NCBI GenBank assembly: GCA_035048485.1
Contig: CM068590.1
Coordinates: 3,208,593-3,272,592, forward strand
Length of the DNA stretch: 64,000 nucleotides
DNA from: Pteria penguin
Lineage: Eukaryota; Mollusca; Bivalvia; Pterioida; Pteriidae
Direction: 5' to 3'
Shown: positions 1-12,899 of the stretch, in pieces
Layout of the letters: every line of letters starts with the position of its first letter
How positions within the stretch are numbered: position 1 is the first letter of the stretch
The notes under the pieces: generated by a model
The model's input: only the letters and a program-made list of their open reading frames with translations
What the model was told of the DNA's origin: nothing
Database searches by the model: none
Program-made: the position numbers and the translations under genes

Positions 1-239
1 TAAACCACACGATTAGATATTAGGTATACTACAGACTGTGAATATCCTGTAATTATCACAACATATATGCCACCAGATGTCCATTTACATTTTCTGTATC
101 GGCAGTGACGCTCAAAAGAGAAAACAGAAGACATCTGACAAAGCTGTATGACAAAAATCACCAAGGACATGCACTCAAAACATGATAATAGTAGAATTTA
201 CACGGTAAAACGACATTACAAAAATATTCGCTCCTGTTG

Positions 240-345
240 CGATTACGATACCAACTTAGGACGGTCAATTGAAGTAACAAACGTCACTCAGTTGGTGTGG
301 TTAACCGGTTTGCGGGCGCCCACCTCCACGCTGACCGCAAAAGCA
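240..345 (-). repeat. Dispersed repeat, inverted partial copy
   Basis: Read on the minus strand, this matches the block ending the repeats at 11434-11700 and 63760-64000: GTAAACCGGTTAACCACACC-like sequence followed by a GACCGTCCTAAGT core. It is diverged and partial. Confidence 0.6.
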
Positions 346-349
346 GCGT

Positions 350-2079
350 GATCAAAATAATTTCAATGTATTCGTAAAAAAACAAACAAAAACAAAAACA
401 TGTTTACCATACAGTCATAACATAGAAAGCCGGGAACTTTCGACAATTCGAAAACTGTACCAATGCAGATATGCATGAAAGATAATCCTTAGTGGTAGCC
501 GTAGACTGACAAACTTACAACTGTCCAAGCACCGACATGTATGAGAGGGAGAGAGAGAGAAAGAGATGTTAAAATATTTTATGAATACGGATATGGATGG
601 TAACACACATGGTAACCCTTCCTTTCAACTGTATACTGTATTCATTGTGTGATTTGATGGTATATGACTCCCTAAGACACAAGGCGTTGTTTCTACTTCA
701 GCGTTCAGCGTTTATCCTAATCTTTTCCAGATACACAAAATAACGCTCAAAATTATCATTTGGTATCATTTCCATCAGTTGCCTTACCGACTTAAAACGG
801 TCAATGAAAACGACAATAGTCGCTCAGTTGATGTTTATGCCTACTTTAGCAAAGCATGGGTCATCTGTGCATAGAAATCAGCCATATATATAAAAGTGTA
901 CTTATTGATTGTTTTGTTATACTTACAAACACAGTTGACGAGTTTCTGTGGTGACAGCTTTCAACTTCCTGTGAACACTGAGTTGTTGGTCCAAGCGTTT
1001 CTGCTGTGCAGCAGCACATTCTTCCGCTTTAGGTATATCGCATGGTGTAGAGTACTTGACAATGTTTGCTGTTTAAAATATAATACATACAGTATAAACA
1101 CAATAGGTACTATATAAAAATAATAAGTACAATATAAATTTATTAAATACAATATAAAGCATGCAAAATAATAATGTAAAGTTTAAAGGCATCTGGTATC
1201 TTATAAGATATATGACTCAGTGCTATGACAAAAGTCACACAGACAAAAATGCAAAAAAGACAAAAAGACATTACAAAAAAATTCCATTGTAACAAAGTTG
1301 AGGCACCGACCTAGGACGGTAAATTGACGTAACGTGAGTTACTCTGTTAGTGAGATTAACTGGTTTACGGACCCAATTTCCGGGTAAATACCAAGGTCTT
1401 ATCCAATGACCAGGAATGATTGTCTCCCGTATAGAGTTTGCCCATGTGATGTCACACCACTAGCATTAGCGGCCATGTTGAAGTACATGTCTCGGACTTT
1501 TTCCATCTCTACCATGTAAACTTCATTAAATTTCCGAGAAATTAACTATTTATCAGGGTAGATTTCGTGACTTCCGTCTTAATTAATCAGTAAATATAAT
1601 CAATCAGTTGAAAAATTTCTGTAAAACATATAGATAAACAATGCGATTATTTCGTAAAATTAAGTTAAATCAAGCAGTTTTATATGAGCATTGATGGATA
1701 AAGTCCGAGACTTGTACTCCAATGATGGAGATAACTCTAGATAATTTGAGGAAAACATGGCTGTATGGGACCACTCTATACGACGGGTTAATAAGGTGAG
1801 TTATCTGCTCTGGTTTATTCAGGTCGTCCCCAGACGTGGAAAAGGAATGGTGTAATAGTTGCTCAATACTGCTAATTTGATATAATTTTCTTATTTGTAT
1901 GGCCAATTAACCTTAGTGAGATATGGTCAGTCAAGGAATAATTTTGCTTTTAACCCCAGACCTAATATGCAGATAGTGAGAGGGTTCTACTCAAGGGCAG
2001 ATAATCCGCCTTATTAAATCCTAATATGGCCTGAACCATCTGCAACAAAATGCGTACGTTTAATTCATGTTTAAAGCCC
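350..2079. other. Gene-poor stretch with degenerate repeats
   Basis: No coding exon recognised. Short blocks at about 105-175, 780-850 and 1190-1400 echo the dispersed repeat described at 240-345, including a GACGGTMAATTGA-type core, and suggest old copies of one repeat family. Confidence 0.4.
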
Positions 2080-2404
2080 AACAAGAGGCCCAAGTGGGCC
2101 TATATCGCTCACCTGAGTACCTAGATGATCAGTCATGCATGAAGGAAGAATTCATTTATTTTTGCATTGTTGTGACTAAGTCAACACAAATGTTGACAAT
2201 ATGTCAAATTTTATTTCAAACTAGAATATAAAGCAACACTTTTTTGCACATCCATTCAGGTGATTTTGATATTAAGCATTTCCTTTGTCTCTGCAAGATG
2301 TCATTCAGGGCAACAAGTTAGTCATTTTCTTTAGGTAGGGCCTTTTGTTGACTGATTTCAAGTCTGGGTCATGAACAATAATTGTTTCAAATATTGTCTA
2401 GATC

Positions 2405-2930
2405 TAACTTAAAATTGCCTAATTTCGCATGTTGAGTGTTGAGAAACATCTAAAAACTTATTTAGATGTGTAAAGAAATGAAAAATATTTTTTTGACTAC
2501 AGCTGGATTTGAACCGCTACTCTCCATATTTCAATTACCAAGTGGTATGTGTACCATTGTGAGACCTACTTTTTAGACATGGTGGCATTATCTGTTAACC
2601 AATTTGGATGAAATTTACCAAATTGATAGAGGACCTTTAGTACTTCATGTATTCCATGTTTCATTAAAATCTTTAATGAGGTATAACAGCAGAAGTGAAA
2701 AATGTGATTGAATTGTTCCTATACACCCTCATTTGGAAGTCTTAAAAAATTCATAGAAAATCCAAAAACTGAGATATTGACAAAATTCTTTCAAAGTAAC
2801 AATCCTTACCATAATTATGATCACTATAGTCCATAAGAAATCATCATTATCAATTAACTAGGAAATATGACACTTTTCTGCATTGAAATCACCAAGTCCA
2901 AAGAAATGTCGAAAAAAAAATTCTAAAATT
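2405..2930. repeat. First copy of internal direct duplication
   Basis: It is highly similar to 3246-3770 across the tRNA-like block, the GACATGGTGGCA run and the CTTTTCTGCATTGAAAT end. Small differences and a poly-T/poly-C insertion separate the copies. Confidence 0.8.
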
Positions 2931-3245
2931 TGATTTTGGAAGGGAACCAAAATGACAATACGTCTTCACTCATCCCTCTAGATCATTTCTATGCATTCTG
3001 TCTGTCTCTGTATACAGCCAGTATGAAAAAGAATATTGTTAAAGGAGGGAACTCTTTTGTGACCTACTTATGACTATGGTGGCGCCACCTGTTAAGAGAT
3101 CTGGACGAAAACAACAGAATTTAAAGAGGATCATAAGTGACTTATTTCTACCAAGATTTATTAAAATCCTTCCAACAGTTTTGTAGAAAAAGTTGAAAAT
3201 GTGAAAAATGGCCAATGCCCTCCCCCCCTTTTTTTTTGGAAGTCA

Positions 3246-3770
3246 TAAACTTAAAATTGCCTAATTTCATATGTTGAGTGTTGTGAAACATCTAAAAACT
3301 TATTTAGATGTGTAAAGAAAAAAAAATTTTTTGACCACAGCTGGATTTGAACCGTTACTCTCCCTATTTCAATTACTAAGTGGTATATGTACCATTGTGA
3401 GACCTACTTTTTAGACATGGTGGCACCATCTGTTAACCAATTTGGATGAAATTTACCAGATTGATAGGGGACCTTTAGTACTTCATGTATTCCATGTTTC
3501 ATTAAAATCTTTCATGCGGTTTTGTAGAAAGAGTTGAAAATGTGAAAAATGGCCAACCCAACCCCCCCCCCTTTTTTTTTTTTTTTTTTTTTTGAAGTCT
3601 TAAAAACTCCATTAAAAATCCAAAAATTGAGATAATGACAAATTTCTTTCACAGTAATATTCCTTACCACAATTATGATCAAAATAGTCATTAAGAAATC
3701 ATCAATATAAACTGAAAAACATGACACTTTTCTGCATTGAAATGACTAAGTCAAGAAACGCGCCAAAAAA
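3246..3770. repeat. Second copy of internal direct duplication
   Basis: Direct repeat of 2405-2930. It carries an expanded C9/T18 tract near 3565-3592 replacing a shorter tract in the first copy. Confidence 0.8.
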
Positions 3771-4156
3771 GCGTAAATTTCTATTTAACGGATCTTAACC
3801 CCGAACACAATTTTAATAACCCATCTTTATAGATTGTTGAAATGCAATTAGTTTCCACATTTATGTACTGGTTCTGAAGGAGAAGATGTTTTAAGAGGGG
3901 TACCGTTTTGGGCACTTTTGGCCCCGCCCTGGATCCATCCCTGAGGGAATCTGGATCCCGAACACAATTTTAGTATGGGACCTTGAGTACATCATTTACA
4001 CAAAGTTTGATCCAAATCTGCAATGTAGTTCCAGAGATGAAGTCGAAAATGTGAAAAAGTTAACGACGGACGGACGGCGATGACGCCGCCGACGACGGAC
4101 GACGGACGGCGCACTATGACTATAGCTCACTTGAGCCTTTGGCTCAGGTGAGCTAA

Positions 4157-5149
4157 AAACGTTTGATTCAGCAGTACAAAGCAGAGCAAGAACAAATCTT
4201 GATGCATACAGATCTACATGAATTTATATCTAAGTACCACAGCTTTCAAGACTTTGTCTAAATGTGGTATAGCTGTGTAAATTTTAGAGGTTTGATTTTC
4301 AAGCTTGCAGTATCGAGACATCTCGTATGGTTTGATTACCACAAACAGACTTCGATTTACATTTTGTCTCGCCTCTGACGTGGTACAGTATGTTAGTGAT
4401 ATAGTTGTATAACGTCTTAAGGTATTTAGCATCACTTATTTTCGTATATTCAGCATTACGTAATTTCGTATTTTACATCTTTCGAATTCTTGTCCTTTGA
4501 TATTCTTGAAATCAGACATGAAAAAGAGCATTCGGAACATTTGGGGTAAAGCATCGGAACCTATTCATACAGGGCGATGCAAATTCCTGAAATGGTTTCG
4601 GTGAAAAGGAACAATTGGCATATTCTGTCACTCAGACATGTATCTGAATATATTTGAATACATACTTTATACATGTTTATGAGTAAATCCGTGCAGAATT
4701 CATACAAAGGAGCGTAAAGTTGTATTTTCTCTTATGATAAACCCCGAGTTTTACCCCAAAATAAACCTAACCAGACTCCTCGGGTATATACATAGAGGAA
4801 TACAGGTGGTGATATCACATCCATGTTAAGAAGATGAACCTGTTTATGATGTGGAGTACTTATATGTAAAAACATTGTACTGACTTAACCCGACAGCCGT
4901 TGTATGTCAAGTGAAACATGTATAACACAAAGAACTCTCTCAACAAGGACGGAAATGAGTCTCCTTTACAGAATAAATAATATGTATATTGTAAGTCTGT
5001 CAAAGCAAGAACATCGCCGGAAGCGACTCCACCCTATTATTATACATCCCCATTGTTATACATTGTCGTTATAAATTTCTGTAAACAAAAGGCCATGCAG
5101 TATAATACATGACAAGTATCAGAAATAAAACCATAGTGACTAATCAAAT
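4157..5149. other. No gene recognised
   Basis: AT-rich sequence without a convincing exon or repeat structure on either strand. Confidence 0.5.
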
Positions 5150-6050
5150 ATAAAGGTAGACTTTATGATGTTAGGTTAAGTTATCAGATGTAAGGTTGAC
5201 TTATCAGATGTTAGGTTGAGTTATCAGATATTAGTTTGAGTTATCAGATGTTAGGTTGATTTATCAGTTGTTAGGTTGACGTAAAGCACGTGACAAGTAT
5301 CACAATAAAAAACCGTAGTGACATATAAAACATAAAGATTGACTTATCAGATGTTAGGTTGATTTATCAGATGTTAGGTTGAGTTATCAGATGTTAGGTT
5401 GATTTATCAGTTGTTAGGTTGACGAAAAGCACGTGACAATTATCACAGTAAAAACCGTAGTGACATATCAGATATAAAGATTGACTTATCAGATGTAGGT
5501 TGATTTATCAGATGTTAGGTTGACTTATCAGATGTAAGGTTGACTTATCAGATGTTAGGTTGATTTATCAGATGTTAGGTTGAGTTATCAGATGTAAGGT
5601 TGACTTATCAGATGTTAGGTTGAGTTATCAGATGTTAGGTTGAGTTATCAGATGTAAGGTTGATTTATCAGTTGTTAGGTTGACGTAAAGCACGTGACAA
5701 GTACAACAATAAAAACTGTAGTCACATATCAAATATAAAGACTGACTTGTCAGATGTTAGGTTGATTTATCAGAAGTTAGGTTGAGTTATCAGATGTAAG
5801 GTTGACTTATCAGATATAAGACTGACCTATTAGATACAAGGCTGACCTATCAGATATAAGACTGACCTATCATATAAAATTGACTTGTTAGATGTAAGGT
5901 TGACCTATCAGACTTTTAGCTGACCTATCAGATAATTAGCTGACCTATCAGAGGTAAAGTTGACTTATCAGATGATAAGTTGACCTATTGGATATAAGGT
6001 TGAGTTATCAGATATAGGATCGACTTATCAGATACAAGGTTAACGTATTT
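5150..6050. repeat. 20-bp minisatellite with larger composite units
   Basis: The core unit TTATCAGATGTTAGGTTGAC is repeated dozens of times with variants and decays toward the right. A longer spacer with GTAAAGCACGTGACAAGTA and an AAAACCGTAGTGACA block recurs at about 5280, 5430 and 5690, giving an irregular higher-order pattern. Confidence 0.9.
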
Positions 6051-6574
6051 TAAATCTTCATCATAACAGACGCGACAGAAAAGCTAAAATCAACTTGACA
6101 TCAAAGTAACATGACTGCTGTATACTCACCAATGATAATAACTCCGATCTGTAATACAATATACCTCCTATCCATCTCTCGACGTACGCCGAGCATAAAC
6201 TGAAGAGGAATCTGATTTCAAAGTCTACATAATTCTTAAGAGGGAAGGACGTGTGTAAAGTGCATGCTATGTACACCGGATTTGCATCAAGTAAACTGAG
6301 AAGTTTTTGATAAATAGCAAACAGGAAACGGATGTTACGACAAACAATAAAGATTTAGTATGACACGATTGAAATAGTGGCAATATATGTATTTTTTGAG
6401 GGGAGGGGTGTTATACATGTAAGTGTATATAGATTTTGTGTGTTTGACTCTTTATGTGTTTTCAGTCGTTGTGTTCTGAAGAAGGGGCGGATCTCCTGGA
6501 AAATCTGACAATCTAGTTCGAACCCAACAGATGACTTGTTGATATTTCTTTGGATAAAAACTTAAAACAAACAG

Positions 6575-6756
6575 CATGCACGGATAAAGAGGGGGGGTAG
6601 GGGGTCTGGACACCCCCCCCCCCGGAATCCGAAAATTTTACCCCAAAAAAGGGTAATTTTTGGGCATTTTTGGGGTTGGACACCCCCTCTTTTAAGAGAA
6701 AAATTTACCTTTTTTGGTTGGACCCCCTCTGACAAAAAATTCTGGATCCGCGCATG
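6575..6756. mobile_element. Short foldback element with GGATCC-type ends
   Basis: Ends CATGCACGGAT and ATCCGCGCATG are inverted. The interior is C/G homopolymer-rich with the TTTTTGG and GGACCCCCT runs typical of the small elements also at 7588, 24610, 25050 and 42234. Confidence 0.5.
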
Positions 6757-7587
6757 AACAGGTCCCGTCTTACTTATGACTCCGCCACATAAATGAATAC
6801 TTGTTTGGTTCTGTTACAGATGCCCTAACTATTTAAGTTGTGTAATCATAAAGATTAAAAGTAAAGCCGTAAAACAAATAGCTGCAATAGTTTACAAAGT
6901 AAAGAGAATCTACATTGGGAGAGAGATCAAGTGCCAAGTGAGTGTAATTATCTCCTCCCTGCTAGCAACACCCATCACTACAGTACAGTAGAACTTGTAG
7001 ATTTAAGTAAACACAAAGTATTGAAGGTGTCAAATTCGATGTTCAAATGCTCGGAATAAGCTTTTATAGAGAATAGCATGCCAAATTTCTGAATATTGGA
7101 ATGTATGGACGTCACTTTCGTAGTGATGTCAGATACTTATCTAAATGAGGAAAACGAAAGTCGTGAATTATGGACAGTACAGACTGACTGGTGTAATTCC
7201 CCGACAAGGTATGTCACTTGATATTTATGGAAGTTAAGAACTCTAGGCTAGGTTTCTCCCTACGTAGCGTTGTTTAGCGACTAGATTTGTATATCGAGAT
7301 AGCGAACAAAATAGTTTTAGGAAAAGATTCGTTAAACATTATATTCGACTGCCTTTGTGTAACGAACAGAGATAACCGTGTCGGGTTTTAACAATAATAA
7401 TTTACGAACGCCTAATACCAAGTATAATTATGAAAAAAATTAAAGAAAAATTCTTAGTACAGAACCTATTTTACTGTGCGGTTAACGTTTCAGTATAGCC
7501 TCCTGGAGATAAAAGTCTACACATCCAGCAACGAGAGTTGTCGCTACGATTTTAATGGTTACGCAGGGGTTTGAGATTAGTAAATGT

Positions 7588-7738
7588 CAGTGGCGGATCC
7601 AGGATTTCCGAAAAGGGGGAGGGGCCCAAATGGGTTTTAGCCAAACTTCCTAGTCATTTTTGGTGCAAAATCTGGATTTTTACTAGTAAATTTGTGACCA
7701 AAAGGGAGCCCGCCCCCCCCCCTCTAAATCCGCCACTG
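7588..7738. mobile_element. MITE with CAGTGGCGGATCC terminal inverted repeats
   Basis: The left end is CAGTGGCGGATCCAGG and the right end TAAATCCGCCACTG, around 151 bp, with interior GGTGCAAAATCTGGATTTTT and a C-run. Relatives sit at 25050-25165 and, degraded, at 42234-42386 and 24610-24745. Probably a non-autonomous DNA transposon; superfamily not assigned. Confidence 0.65.
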
Positions 7739-8475
7739 AATGCCCCTGGTGAGATAGTTACACCTGCCAGTGATATCCAACTGAAATGTCAACTTTCAGG
7801 AATGCTATTTGTGAAAATAAAAACCTCCTATCCGTCCATCTTTATCCGTGTCAATAGTGTTCATAATTCTCAGCGCGTGATCCTAATAAGTCGCCAAATT
7901 TTATGGAATTCTATTCTATGCTATAGGCGAAAAAGTGGTACGACTGTGGATTACCGCATTTAATATATAGTGACAAAAAATATCGATATAAAGACGAGTG
8001 CAGAAAGATTATGGTTTGCTTTATTCAGCTATCCCAATCATTATCAATAATGTCGATATGATATAAAAAAGAAATTTATGAAATATTTCATAAAGTTATC
8101 GGTAATTGTTTATTATGTTGCGAATATTTACTAGATTGAATCCTTGGAAATGGCGATTTAAAATTAATTAAATATATATCGGTAAATGCTGCTTAAAAGG
8201 TTCCGGTTTTGATTTTCACTCACAGTTAGTCGAAGTGACATTGTTCGAATGATCATGAGACAGTTAAAAAAAGAGGCATCGTGTCTCAGCAATTAATATT
8301 GACACAGAGGTGCGTGGGTGTGTTCGTGTCATAAATCGAAATTTCCTGCGATCGTATCAGGTACATGTCGTCACACTTTAAATTATTGCAACCTGACGTG
8401 ATGTAAGAAAGAAAAATTCTAATTTGTTTCCATATTTTCGACTTCTGTTTAAAGTTTAAGCAGTGAATGAATAGA
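7739..8475. other. No gene recognised
   Basis: AT-rich unique-looking sequence; the open frame crossing the MITE edge at 7571-7963 has no recognisable protein features. Confidence 0.45.
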
Positions 8476-8772
8476 GTAAGAAGTGAAAATGGTTGATTGA
8501 TTGATTGATTGATTATTGTTTTACGTCACTTCATTATTATTTCACGTATATGATGACGGCATCTACCTGATGTATTGCATTAAAATTTAAACCTTTGCAG
8601 CGGACCCACCCGAAGCAGTGGCGGATCTTTTGCGTGCATGCCTAACTTGGCACGGGACATAGGTTTTTACTGTCTTATCCGAAAGACAGAACACCGGTGC
8701 GCTCAGGGCGGTAGTCGAAACCGGGACCTTTCGCCCACAAGCGGAACACCCAACCACTGAGCCACACCGGCA
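8476..8772 (-). mobile_element. tRNA-derived SINE, minus orientation
   Basis: On the minus strand the tRNA-like head begins near 8772 with box A-like TGGCTCAGTGGTT and box B-like GGTTTCGACTACC. A conserved body (CTTTCGGATAAGAC, GATCCGCCACTGC, TCACGTATA in complement) follows, ending in a tail of ATCAATCAATCA repeats. It is the same family as the copies at 10696 and 49716. Confidence 0.8.
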
Positions 8773-9051
8773 TGTGAATATAGGAGCAGCTGTCTGTGAT
8801 GATGGGTAACAGGAAAGGGCGGGGTGGGGTGGGGGGGGGGGGATAATGACACAATTCGATATGCACAATAAGCGCATCCCGTGGCCAGGTCATCGGACTT
8901 TGTTATACACATGGTTATATAAATATGATCTTGATACTTGTTCATTTAGTAAACACACCGGCTAGCAGGAATCAGTGAAACAACGCATATGACCTGTATA
9001 TCTAAACAAATGATCGGAAACAATAACGTATCCTAAACCCTGTAGCTAGAA

Positions 9052-9087
<36 letters not shown>
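9052..9087. repeat. (CT)n microsatellite
   Basis: Run of about 17 CT dinucleotides. An 11-G homopolymer run lies about 60 bp further on. Confidence 0.9.
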
Positions 9088-9089
<2 letters not shown>

Positions 9090-10680
9090 GTGTGTTTCTC
9101 CCTCCAACAGATTGTGCTAATTTGTTCGGAGGTGATGGCTTTGGGGGAGGGGGGGGGGGTTACTAGAATCAGGCCCTGCACTTCTTGGACGGAGAATATC
9201 CTTATTTTTCTTATCTTTCAAAATTTGAGAGTAGGGAGAATGTCTCATATAAATTTATTCAGGAAATATTTTACAAGATTTCGTTTTAAATATTGTCTCT
9301 CTCATTCACGTGATCTGGGAGACAATATTTCATCTCTATCGCACTTTCATCACAAGTCTGGCAGATAACTCTCATATCTCCTTCGTAATGGCATAACGGG
9401 GTAGACAAAACTTCATGTCTCCCCAAAAATTCACAGTCCATGTTCACCGGAATATGACATTTTGTGATGGCATCACTAATTTATCCCTGTATATATCAAT
9501 AGCTGTTCTTCCCATTTATCAAATAATAAATTGTTCCTCGAACAAACCAAATACTAAAAGAGGCGGATTCATAAAGGGGGAGGTGCAGGAGCCCGGGATT
9601 CCCTTTTTCGCCACATAATAAAAAGTACTCCTGATTTGGCTTCCAAAATGGCTGAATAGTTTGGCTAATATTTGTGCCCCCCCCCCCTTTTTTTTTCTTT
9701 TAATCCCCGATCCTCTCGTATTTTGGTTTATTTCTGAAATTTAAAATGGCTCTGCTTTATAATCACGAGTCACGAGGTCAAGTTGCTCATGAAAGCAATG
9801 AAAGCCTCTCGTACACGGATATCTTGAGAGTACGACTAATTCACGGTTCTCTATTCGCCAATCTGTCAAGTATAATCACTGCAAGCGGCAACAAATGCTT
9901 ACCATCTTAAACCTCAGCCTGATTTGTTGCTTTAGATCTTAGCCGTATAGCACAGCTTACACCGAAACCCCATAATTGTGTAAAGAATATATTGGTCAAG
10001 TGTCATCACCTTGGATTTTTTAACTCGAGTTTTATCCACTTATTGTTGCTGGTTCTGATATAGGTAATTTTATCATGTTCTGCCTCCAATCTGTCTATCA
10101 GAAAACACATTGGTATAATCAAGGCCCTGTGTCAGGGAATACACCGGCACTTGAAGGATATCGGATTGCTTATGATAAGACGATAACATACGTAAACACT
10201 CTGGTGCCGTGAACCAAGATGGTGCCGCCATCAGGGTTGAAATATTCTTAGCGCAGTCTAAAACAATACACAAACAGAAATCTTCAATTTCAAAATTTCT
10301 AATAAAGCAAAAATATTATACATTGTATTGCAAATTATGACATCCCGAAACAAAGTTTTTAATGTTACATGCTCACTGGGGTTAGTACATTAATGATCAA
10401 TAATAATCCGCTTAATGTATATAATGCTGCCTTAAAAAGTATTATTAGGCAAGACCATAACAGTGTGATAATGACAAAAACTTCCTATTCGACGAATCTT
10501 CGGGCCACATTGCCCTTATCGAGTGGGTCCGAGGAAACCTATAGATATACAAAAACCACTTGATGTAGACCAGGTGGTCAAAATTATGTTAAAAAAGTTT
10601 TATTTTTATTTTTATTATTATACAATTGTATTATACATTTTGCCAGACATATAAAGATTTACACTTTCCTGACATTTTGA
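9090..10680. other. No gene recognised
   Basis: Moderately AT-rich. A degraded GGCGGATTC-headed element is possible at about 9560-9715. Other open frames lack features. Confidence 0.4.
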
Positions 10681-10695
10681 GTAATTCCTAATTGA

Positions 10696-10963
10696 TTGAT
10701 TGATTTTTGTTTAACGTCACACCACGAGTATTTCACGTAAATGGTGACGGCATCTGCCTGATGCAGGGCATACAAATTTTGACCTTTGCAACGAACCCAT
10801 CCGAAGCAGTGAGGAATCTTTAACGTGCCATGAATACCACGACACGGGGCCTCGGTTTTTACTGTCTCATCCGAAAGACCGTACACCGGCATGACCAGAG
10901 CGGGACTCGAACCCCGGCCTCCCGATCAGGATTCCAGCGCGATACCACTAGGCCACGCCGGCT
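10696..10963 (-). mobile_element. Full-length tRNA-derived SINE with 14-bp target duplication
   Basis: The minus-strand head reads CCGGCGTGGCCTAGTGGTA (box A) and GGGGTTCGAGTCCCGC (box B). The body resembles the copies at 8476 and 49716, and the tail is ATCAATCAATC. Flanks TAATTCCTAATTGA (10682-10695) and TAATTCTTAATTGA (10964-10977) are a near-perfect target-site duplication, which fixes the ends. Confidence 0.9.
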
Positions 10964-11099
10964 TAATTCTTAATTGACTTTGTATTTTATATTTTTATTT
11001 TTTTTATTTATCTATTCTTTTTATTTATTTACATTGCATTTATTTATTTATTTATTGAGGGTATTACTCGATACAAAATCATATAATTACAATATGTAT

Positions 11100-11180
11100 T
11101 ACTATGAAGTCCCGAGTCCGCATAGCTTAATAGATGAGGTGCTTGGTTCATGACCAAGAGACCCTAGAGCAGAGTCCAAC
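11100..11180 (+). repeat. tRNA-like block
   Basis: GCATAGCTTAATAGATGAGG resembles a box A, followed by AGAGTCCAACC. It does not fold as a convincing tRNA and is probably the head of another repeat. Confidence 0.3.
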
Positions 11181-11433
11181 CAGTGACTCACAGATGCTTG
11201 GTACCTGGTGCAATTCTTAAAACATTCTACTCGATATGCAGTGGACTCATCCAAACAAGTGATACATCGTTCTCGTATCAATGTAAACCGCGACTCTTAA
11301 ACACAAATAAAACTCTTTTCATCAGAAAGACAAAACACAAAGAAGGCACTGGTGGGGAACAAACTTTGAACTTCTTAGGTTTGAAACGGCTCGAAGTTGG
11401 AACCTCTTGGCCTCGAGAGGGCACAAATACTGA

Positions 11434-11700
11434 TGTCGCATATATTTTTATACCATTATGTATTTTACAATACCTTACGTGTTTATATTTTTATGACCTC
11501 TCAATATGCGATACCTGTTGACCCTTGTTCTTTACATGGAGGATTATTTATAAATTTTTAAATGTACGTCCTTTGATTGTTCTGCTGTTACGGTGAGTGG
11601 GAAGGTGGGCCCGTAAACCGGTTAACCACACCATTTGTTTGACTTTTGTCAAATTGAATGACCGTCCTAAGTCGGTATCGTAATTGCACTACAATCAAAT
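11434..11700 (+). repeat. Dispersed repeat, near-identical to 63760-64000
   Basis: It starts TGATGTCGCATATATTTTTA and ends ATGACCGTCCTAAGTCGG. It differs from the copy at the right edge of the window at only a handful of positions over about 240 bp. An older inverted relative is at 240-345. Confidence 0.9.
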
Positions 11701-11799
11701 ATTTTTGTAATGTGTTATATGTTCTAGTATATTATTTATATTCATGTATTGTATAGCTCCATGGTGACTTCTGCCACATAACTGAGCCAGTAACTCCTC

Positions 11800-12110
11800 T
11801 TTTTTCTTTGACCCTAAGAGGGCTTGAATCTTAAACCCTCAGAACTGAGAAGGCTTGAACTCAGAACCTCTTGGCCCCGAGAGGGCACAAAGTCTGAAAC
11901 TCTTGACCCTGAGAAGACTTGAACTGTGAACCTCTTGACCCTGAGACAGCTTGAACTTTCAAACTATTGGCCCTAAGGGGGCTTGAAGTCGGAACTTCTT
12001 GGCCCTGAGAGGACTTGATCTGAGAGGACTTGAACTCTAATATTTTGGCCCTCAGAGGGCTTGAACTTAGAACCTCTTTACCCAAAGGGGCTTAACTCAG
12101 AACCTCTCTG
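11800..12110. repeat. Degenerate GGCTTGAACT minisatellite
   Basis: Irregular units of about 30-40 bp built on CTTGAACTNNGAACCTCTTG and GGCCCTGAGAGG. Related units also occur at 11340-11425. Confidence 0.75.
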
Positions 12111-12692
12111 CGCTGAACCGCAGACACTACTGACTGAGTCAGACAATTTCTAAAACTATATTACATATAGTACATGATAAGCTACTATATTAATAATATA
12201 TAGTTTGTATTTAATTTATCACAGCTTTCAATAATATTCAGGTAACCATGGAAACAATGGCTAAATCCCTAAACTTACTATGACACCACAACAAAGATAT
12301 CAGTTAGATATATTTAAAATCTGTTTAATATGAATATACAGTACATTAAACTTAAAATATACTTCGGTTACATTTTAATAATCAACAAGATAATTATCAC
12401 CGAGTCTTCAGTACAAATTAAATTCTCTCATAATAAAATCAATTCATTGATATTCATCATACATATAGGATACAGTGTGGTAATTTTTAAAGGACATTAT
12501 AAATAGTGGCAGATTCAGTGAGTTACTGATGAAGTATCTAACCCATTCTACCATTCCATCAACAGTGAACCCAAATTTTATCTCGAAACTGTATCATTTT
12601 GACAAGTTTCAGACAAAAAACAGTAAAATTAGTCTCTTAAATTCCCTGCAAAGAGAACACTGGGCCTGCCATTCATAAACTGAACTATATAT

Positions 12693-12833
12693 AGAAGCAT
12701 CTGTATTTTGTACTATATATAGAAGCATCTGTATTTTGTACTATTTATAGAAGCATCTGTATTTTGTACTATTTATAGAAGCATCTGTATTTTGTACTAT
12801 ATATAGAAGCATCTGTATTTTGTACTATTTTCC
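12693..12833. repeat. 28-bp minisatellite, five copies
   Basis: The unit TATAGAAGCATCTGTATTTT plus GTACTATA is repeated five times with TATATATA/TATTTATA variants. It lies 3' of MOCS1, possibly in its 3' UTR. Confidence 0.9.
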
Positions 12834-12899
12834 CTCCATTATACTGATAGCCATCACTCAACCAAATTCTATTTTTGGATCTATTACTCCTCCTTATCA

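Larger units (their letters stand above)
2080..4156. mobile_element. Composite non-autonomous element with CTCACCTGAG-type inverted ends
   Basis: The left end has AAGAGGCCCAAGTGGGCC then TATCGCTCACCTGAG; the right end has TATAGCTCACTTGAGC and GGCTCAGGTGAGCTAAAAA. Ends of this type recur in bivalve genomes (recollection, unchecked). The interior contains an approximately 0.5-kb direct duplication offset by about 841 bp (about 2405-2930 and 3246-3770), each with a minus-strand tRNA-like block holding a GGTTCAAATCC box B. No intact ORF is present. Confidence 0.6.

Noticed and set aside
8587..8945. Three overlapping minus-strand frames rich in Pro, Arg and Cys
   Set aside because: They lie over the SINE at 8476-8772 and a G-run; no coding evidence.
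11100..11180. Possible tRNA gene
   Set aside because: Box-like elements are present but stems do not pair; better explained as a repeat head.
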